Below, one piece after another: positions 60,849 to 64,000 of a stretch of DNA of 64,000 bases. The stretch comes from an uncultured Kiloniellaceae bacterium (GTDB taxonomy: Bacteria; Pseudomonadota; Alphaproteobacteria; Kiloniellales; Kiloniellaceae): positions 682,001 to 746,000 of the forward strand of contig CANMQP010000007.1 in NCBI GenBank assembly GCA_947500035.1. Direction: 5' to 3'. The notes under the pieces are model-generated. The model had not been told where the DNA came from, ran no database searches, and saw nothing but the letters and a program-made list of their open reading frames with translations. The stretch's first letter is position 1, and each line of letters starts with the position of its first letter. The translations under genes were made by a program, and so were the position numbers.

Positions 60849-61646
60849 TTACTTCGCATCTTTGGCCGCCGCACCGAGCAGACGCGGCAGGTCGCCATAG
60901 CGGGCCACCAGCCCGAAGACCACAACGGAAACCAGTGCGAAGATGACGGCAACAGCGGCCATCACCGGCGTATAACCGTAGCGCAGGGAGTTAAAGATCT
61001 TAATCGGCAAAGTCTCGACCGTAAAACCCGCCACCATGTAGGCGATGATATACTCGTTGAGGCTGAGAACAAACGCGAAGGCAAAACCCGAGACAATGTA
61101 AGGTGTAATGAGTGGCCGGATGACGGTGAAGAAAACCGTCTTCTCATCCGCGCCCATCGTACGCGCGGCTTCCACCAGTTGACGGTTGATGGATTCCAGG
61201 CCCAGTGAAATCGTCACGAGCGGCAGGGTGACCAGAAAAACCCCATGAGAAATGACCGTTGCGGCCATGTGTCCCGAACCGCCAACGGACACCCAGAAGA
61301 TCAAGAGGCCAAGGGCCGTGATCACCGGGGGCAGCATGAAGGGCGCGAGGCCGATGCTGAAGAGCAAACGTCCAAAGACCGAGTTACGCTGCCAGAGATA
61401 GAGTGCGACCGGTAGCGCGACCGAGACGGCCAGAGCACTTGCGAAGAGTGCGATCAAAACTGAATTCTGCAGGGCGTTGAACCAGGCGCTCTGCGCGAAA
61501 AGCTCGCCGTACCAGTCCAGCGTAAAACCCTTGGGTGGAAAGAGCAGCCGCTTCTTCTCATTCACGGATACGCCGGCGACCACGAGGATCGGCGCGCTCA
61601 TGAAACAAAAGACGGCAATCATAAAGACGACGCGGATAGCCTTCAT
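60849..61646 (-). CDS. Spermidine/putrescine-type ABC transporter permease (PotC-like)
   Basis: 265 residues. Six hydrophobic segments and the inner-membrane binding-protein-dependent permease motif EAARTMGADEKTVFFTVIRP (EAAxxxG, about 160-179). Ends 25 bp before the nitrilase-like gene. Its start overlaps the sister permease stop (ATGA). The family includes opine, thiamine, putrescine and phosphonate-type importers, so the substrate is open. Confidence 0.9.
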   Translation of the reverse strand: MKAIRVVFMIAVFCFMSAPILVVAGVSVNEKKRLLFPPKGFTLDWYGELFAQSAWFNALQNSVLIALFASALAVSVALPVALYLWQRNSVFGRLLFSIGLAPFMLPPVITALGLLIFWVSVGGSGHMAATVISHGVFLVTLPLVTISLGLESINRQLVEAARTMGADEKTVFFTVIRPLITPYIVSGFAFAFVLSLNEYIIAYMVAGFTVETLPIKIFNSLRYGYTPVMAAVAVIFALVSVVVFGLVARYGDLPRLLGAAAKDAK

Positions 61647-62527
61647 GCCTTTCCTCCCACCGCATCTTCTTTGCCCACCAATAGCGTAATCGCGACCATC
61701 ACCAAAGACACAAGCAGCAGAAGGATCGCCATTGCCGCCGCGAAAGGCAGGTTCGCCTCGAAAATCGCCTGGTCGGTGATATGGACCGAGAGCGTCCAGT
61801 GTGGAGGCTTGCCGAGGGTCTGCGGCAGGATGTAGGCGCCCAGCGTAAAGACAAAGGCCAGGATGATGGTGCTGATGATAGTGCGTTTCATCACCGGGAC
61901 GACCACGGTGAAGAAGGTTCTGACCGGCGAAGCCCCCATCATTCGGGCCGCTTCGGATAGCTCCGGATCCAGTCTGGAAAGCGCCGGATACAGCACGAGA
62001 ACGGTGTAGGGAAAGCTCAAGTAGACGAGACCCAGCAGCAGTGCGGGAAGGCTCGGATAGTAGGCCGCGCTTCGTTCAAACAAACCCAGGGCAACGAACA
62101 GGTTTGACACACCGGCAGTCCGGGAAAGCAGCGTCGACCAGGAGAAGCCGATGATCACCTCTGATAGCGATAGAACCGCCAGGAGGAAGACGAGTGCAAA
62201 AATCTGAGTGCCCCGGCGCGCGCGGGTCAAGCTGTAGGTAAAGGGAAAAGCGATCAGGACAGCGATGACGGCAGCAGCAATGGAGAGGCCAATCGAAAAA
62301 CCCAGAATCCTGATGAAAAACGCATCCAGGAAACGCGCGTAGTTTGTCAACTCGAATGCCGGCTCGTAGAAGGCGCCTTCAACGCGGTGAAAAAAGCTGA
62401 CCGCCAGCATGATGCCCAGAGGAATGAGAAAAAACAGGCCCAGCATCACGGATGCATAGACGGGCGGCAGCAGCTTCAGCGAGAACCCGCGTGCAGCCCC
62501 TGAGGCACTATCTTCCATGGCACTCAT
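61643..62527 (-). CDS. Spermidine/putrescine-type ABC transporter permease (PotB-like)
   Basis: 294 residues with six hydrophobic segments and EAARMMGASPVRTFFTVVVP as the EAA loop (about 180-199). Overlaps both neighbours by four bases (ATGA), so it is translationally coupled to the ATPase and the sister permease. Confidence 0.9.
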   Translation of the reverse strand: MSAMEDSASGAARGFSLKLLPPVYASVMLGLFFLIPLGIMLAVSFFHRVEGAFYEPAFELTNYARFLDAFFIRILGFSIGLSIAAAVIAVLIAFPFTYSLTRARRGTQIFALVFLLAVLSLSEVIIGFSWSTLLSRTAGVSNLFVALGLFERSAAYYPSLPALLLGLVYLSFPYTVLVLYPALSRLDPELSEAARMMGASPVRTFFTVVVPVMKRTIISTIILAFVFTLGAYILPQTLGKPPHWTLSVHITDQAIFEANLPFAAAMAILLLLVSLVMVAITLLVGKEDAVGGKA

Positions 62528-63591
62528 GCCGGAAACACCCTGCAGGCTTCCGCGGGAATCTCAACGCACACCACGTCTCCGACGGCAACGTCGGGTTTGT
62601 CTTTAGGTGTCATCGTAGCGATGAGGTGCTGTTCGCCGTGCTGAAGCATGATTTCAACCTGGGCACCGAGGTCGCGAATAAAGGTCACGGTGGCGCTCAG
62701 ACTGTTCGTCTCGCGCTCAACATCAGACAAGATGTGGATATCCTCGGGCCGTACCGAGAGCATCGCTTCTTGGCCGGGACGGAGCGTATCAGAAAGATCC
62801 GTCGTTACGATTTTCCGGCCGTAGAGCTCAACCGCGGCGCTATCCGTCACCGCGCAGGGCATCAGGTTGCTGGCACCGATAAAGTCCGCGACAAAAGCCG
62901 TCGCCGGCTTCCGGTAGATTTCCAGCGGCGGGCCGTATTGCTGGACTTTGCCGTCCTTCATGATGACAACGTGGTCCGCCATGGTCATGGCCTCGCGCTG
63001 ATCATGGGTAACGACGATGGTCGTAATGCCCAGGCTTCTCTGTAGTTGCCTGAGCTCGACCTGCATCGCCTCACGCAATTTGGCGTCGAGGGCGGAGAGA
63101 GGTTCATCCAGCAGAAAAAGGCGCGGATGAATGGCGAGCGCGCGGGCAATGGCGACGCGCTGGCGCTGTCCGCCCGAAAGCTGGGTGATGCGCCGATCTC
63201 CGACTCCGGGTAGATGCACCATCTCCAGGAGTTCTTCGACCCGCGCTTTCATCTCCGCCGCGGACTGTCCCCGGATCCGAAGCGAATAAGCGATGTTCTG
63301 GGCGATGTTGAGATGAGGGAACAAGGCCAGCGACTGAAAGACCATCCCGAAATCCCGTTTGTGAGACGGTACGCCAGTCATCGACTTTCCATTGAAGATA
63401 ATATCGCCGCTGCTCGGGTTCTGCAGCCCGGCGATCAGACGCAGTAAGGTTGTCTTTCCACAGCCTGAGGGACCGAGCAGGCAGACGAACTTTCCTTCAG
63501 GCAACGTCAGATCGATTCCATCGATCGCGCGGACGGAACCGAAGTTCATAGTGAGGTTTTGCAGCTCAAGACCGCCGGGTGTCTCGGACAC
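62524..63591 (-). CDS. Spermidine/putrescine-type ABC transporter ATPase (PotA-like)
   Basis: 355 residues, GTG start with TAAGGCC upstream. Walker A GPSGCGKTTLL (about 37-47), signature QLSGGQRQRVAIARALAIHP, Walker B RLFLLDEPLSALD, H-loop VTHDQREA, and a C-terminal TOBE domain (VRPEDIHILSDVERETNSLS). Powers import together with the PotB/PotC-like permeases. Confidence 0.94.
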   Translation of the reverse strand: MSETPGGLELQNLTMNFGSVRAIDGIDLTLPEGKFVCLLGPSGCGKTTLLRLIAGLQNPSSGDIIFNGKSMTGVPSHKRDFGMVFQSLALFPHLNIAQNIAYSLRIRGQSAAEMKARVEELLEMVHLPGVGDRRITQLSGGQRQRVAIARALAIHPRLFLLDEPLSALDAKLREAMQVELRQLQRSLGITTIVVTHDQREAMTMADHVVIMKDGKVQQYGPPLEIYRKPATAFVADFIGASNLMPCAVTDSAAVELYGRKIVTTDLSDTLRPGQEAMLSVRPEDIHILSDVERETNSLSATVTFIRDLGAQVEIMLQHGEQHLIATMTPKDKPDVAVGDVVCVEIPAEACRVFPA

Positions 63592-63640
63592 GAAAAGGCC
63601 TTACCGATTCAATCGCTGTTTGGAAAACATCTGGGGCAGC

Positions 63641-63662
63641 GGGACGGGGCTTCCCCCGTCCC
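63641..63662. terminator. GC-rich hairpin between binding protein and ATPase genes
   Basis: GGGACGGGG and CCCCGTCCC are 9-bp arms around a four-base loop. No T-run is present on either strand. Inside an operon it would limit read-through or protect the binding-protein mRNA, which is usually needed in excess. Confidence 0.45.
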
Positions 63663-63678
63663 ATGACATAACGTTCAA

Positions 63679-64000
63679 TCAGCTGGCAATGAGTTCAGCC
63701 CATTTCTGATTCAGCCAGTCACCCTTGCTGTTGTAGAGGTCGTAACGCGGGATGATCGGCTTGATATCACTTGAGACCGCGGCAAATTCCTCATCGGTCA
63801 AATCCGTCAGCTCACGCGGCACGGTCGGCGCGGTTCCAACCTTGCGGGCCAGCTTGGCCTGAATGTCGGTCTGGCTCATGTAGTTAATGAAGGTCTCCGC
63901 CTGCTCCTTCATTTTGGATGTCTTGATGAGGCACCAGGAACCTGAATCGAGGATGCCGCCCTCCTGCGGGAAGGTCGAACGGACCGGCTGACCGTCCGCC
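63679..64000 (-). CDS. Periplasmic binding protein of the PotABCD-like transporter (N-terminus outside window)
   Basis: The last 106 codons of the gene are in the window (frame continuous to base 64000). The sequence VRSTFPQEGGILDSGSWCLI followed by KEQAETFINYMSQTDIQAKL and the C-terminal helix YDLYNSKGDWLNQKWAELIA matches PotD-type extracellular solute-binding proteins. As first known gene of the transporter-nitrilase-nitrile hydratase operon it should bind the imported compound. Its ligand cannot be inferred from this fragment. Confidence 0.85.
   Translation of the reverse strand, partial: ADGQPVRSTFPQEGGILDSGSWCLIKTSKMKEQAETFINYMSQTDIQAKLARKVGTAPTVPRELTDLTDEEFAAVSSDIKPIIPRYDLYNSKGDWLNQKWAELIAS

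Overview
The window looks like a chromosomal segment of a free-living, probably marine or soil alphaproteobacterium. GC content is high, there is a UrtABCDE urea transporter joined to a urease operon, several tripartite tricarboxylate and branched-chain-type transporters, many LysR regulators, a PEP-CTERM protein, and relatives of dimethylglycine dehydrogenase and non-pyrrolysine MttB. A Rhodospirillales/Kiloniellales-like host would fit, but that is inference from gene content. I saw no rRNA, tRNA, CRISPR array, phage or transposase gene.

Layout. 1-3.5 kb: a truncated dimethylglycine/sarcosine dehydrogenase-like gene diverges from an MttB-family methyltransferase (quaternary amine catabolism). 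3.6-9.5 kb: a PEP-CTERM protein, a LysR regulator, a PLP racemase coupled to a DUF1611/DgcN-like P-loop protein, a secreted six-repeat cysteine protein and a small conserved protein. 10-21.1 kb: urtABCDE-ureD-[263-bp inverted-repeat element]-ureABCEFG, preceded by a good sigma-54 promoter candidate. 21.2-24.9 kb: a small membrane protein, a secreted double-LCCL-domain protein, and an alpha/beta hydrolase followed by a LysR regulator. 25-32.2 kb, minus strand: an uncharacterised operon encoding an aspartyl/asparaginyl beta-hydroxylase, an alpha/beta hydrolase, a P-loop NTPase, an ABC exporter and a histidine kinase/response regulator pair. This is the best candidate for an undescribed system. 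32.4-36.4 kb: a lipoprotein, then a di-heme cytochrome translationally coupled to an FG-GAP repeat protein. 36.5-39.2 kb: mmsA with a divergent LysR and a clear operator-like inverted repeat.

39.2-51.9 kb is devoted to organic acid metabolism. A tctCBA transporter operon carries a ThDP enzyme and an L-2-hydroxyglutarate-oxidase-like flavoprotein. A divergent LysR with a TauE/SafE permease follows. A second operon then encodes a complete divergent succinate dehydrogenase/fumarate reductase-like complex plus a two-subunit class I fumarase. Its flavoprotein lacks the histidine used for covalent FAD and has an altered dicarboxylate pocket, so a substituted C4 acid is a plausible substrate. 51.9-52.9 kb is a strikingly AT-rich spacer. 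52.9-56.8 kb holds two paralogous exported helical proteins of unknown function and a zinc-less anti-sigma-like membrane protein. 56.9-64 kb: a small zinc-ribbon protein, a LysR that is a close paralogue of the one at 24 kb, and an operon joining a PotABCD-like ABC transporter to a nitrilase-superfamily hydrolase and a cobalt-type nitrile hydratase (alpha, beta, accessory). This suggests import and hydrolysis of a nitrile or amide nitrogen source.

A common theme is acquisition of nitrogen and carbon from small organic molecules (methylated amines, urea, nitriles, carboxylic acids), each module with a local regulator or operator-like dyad.
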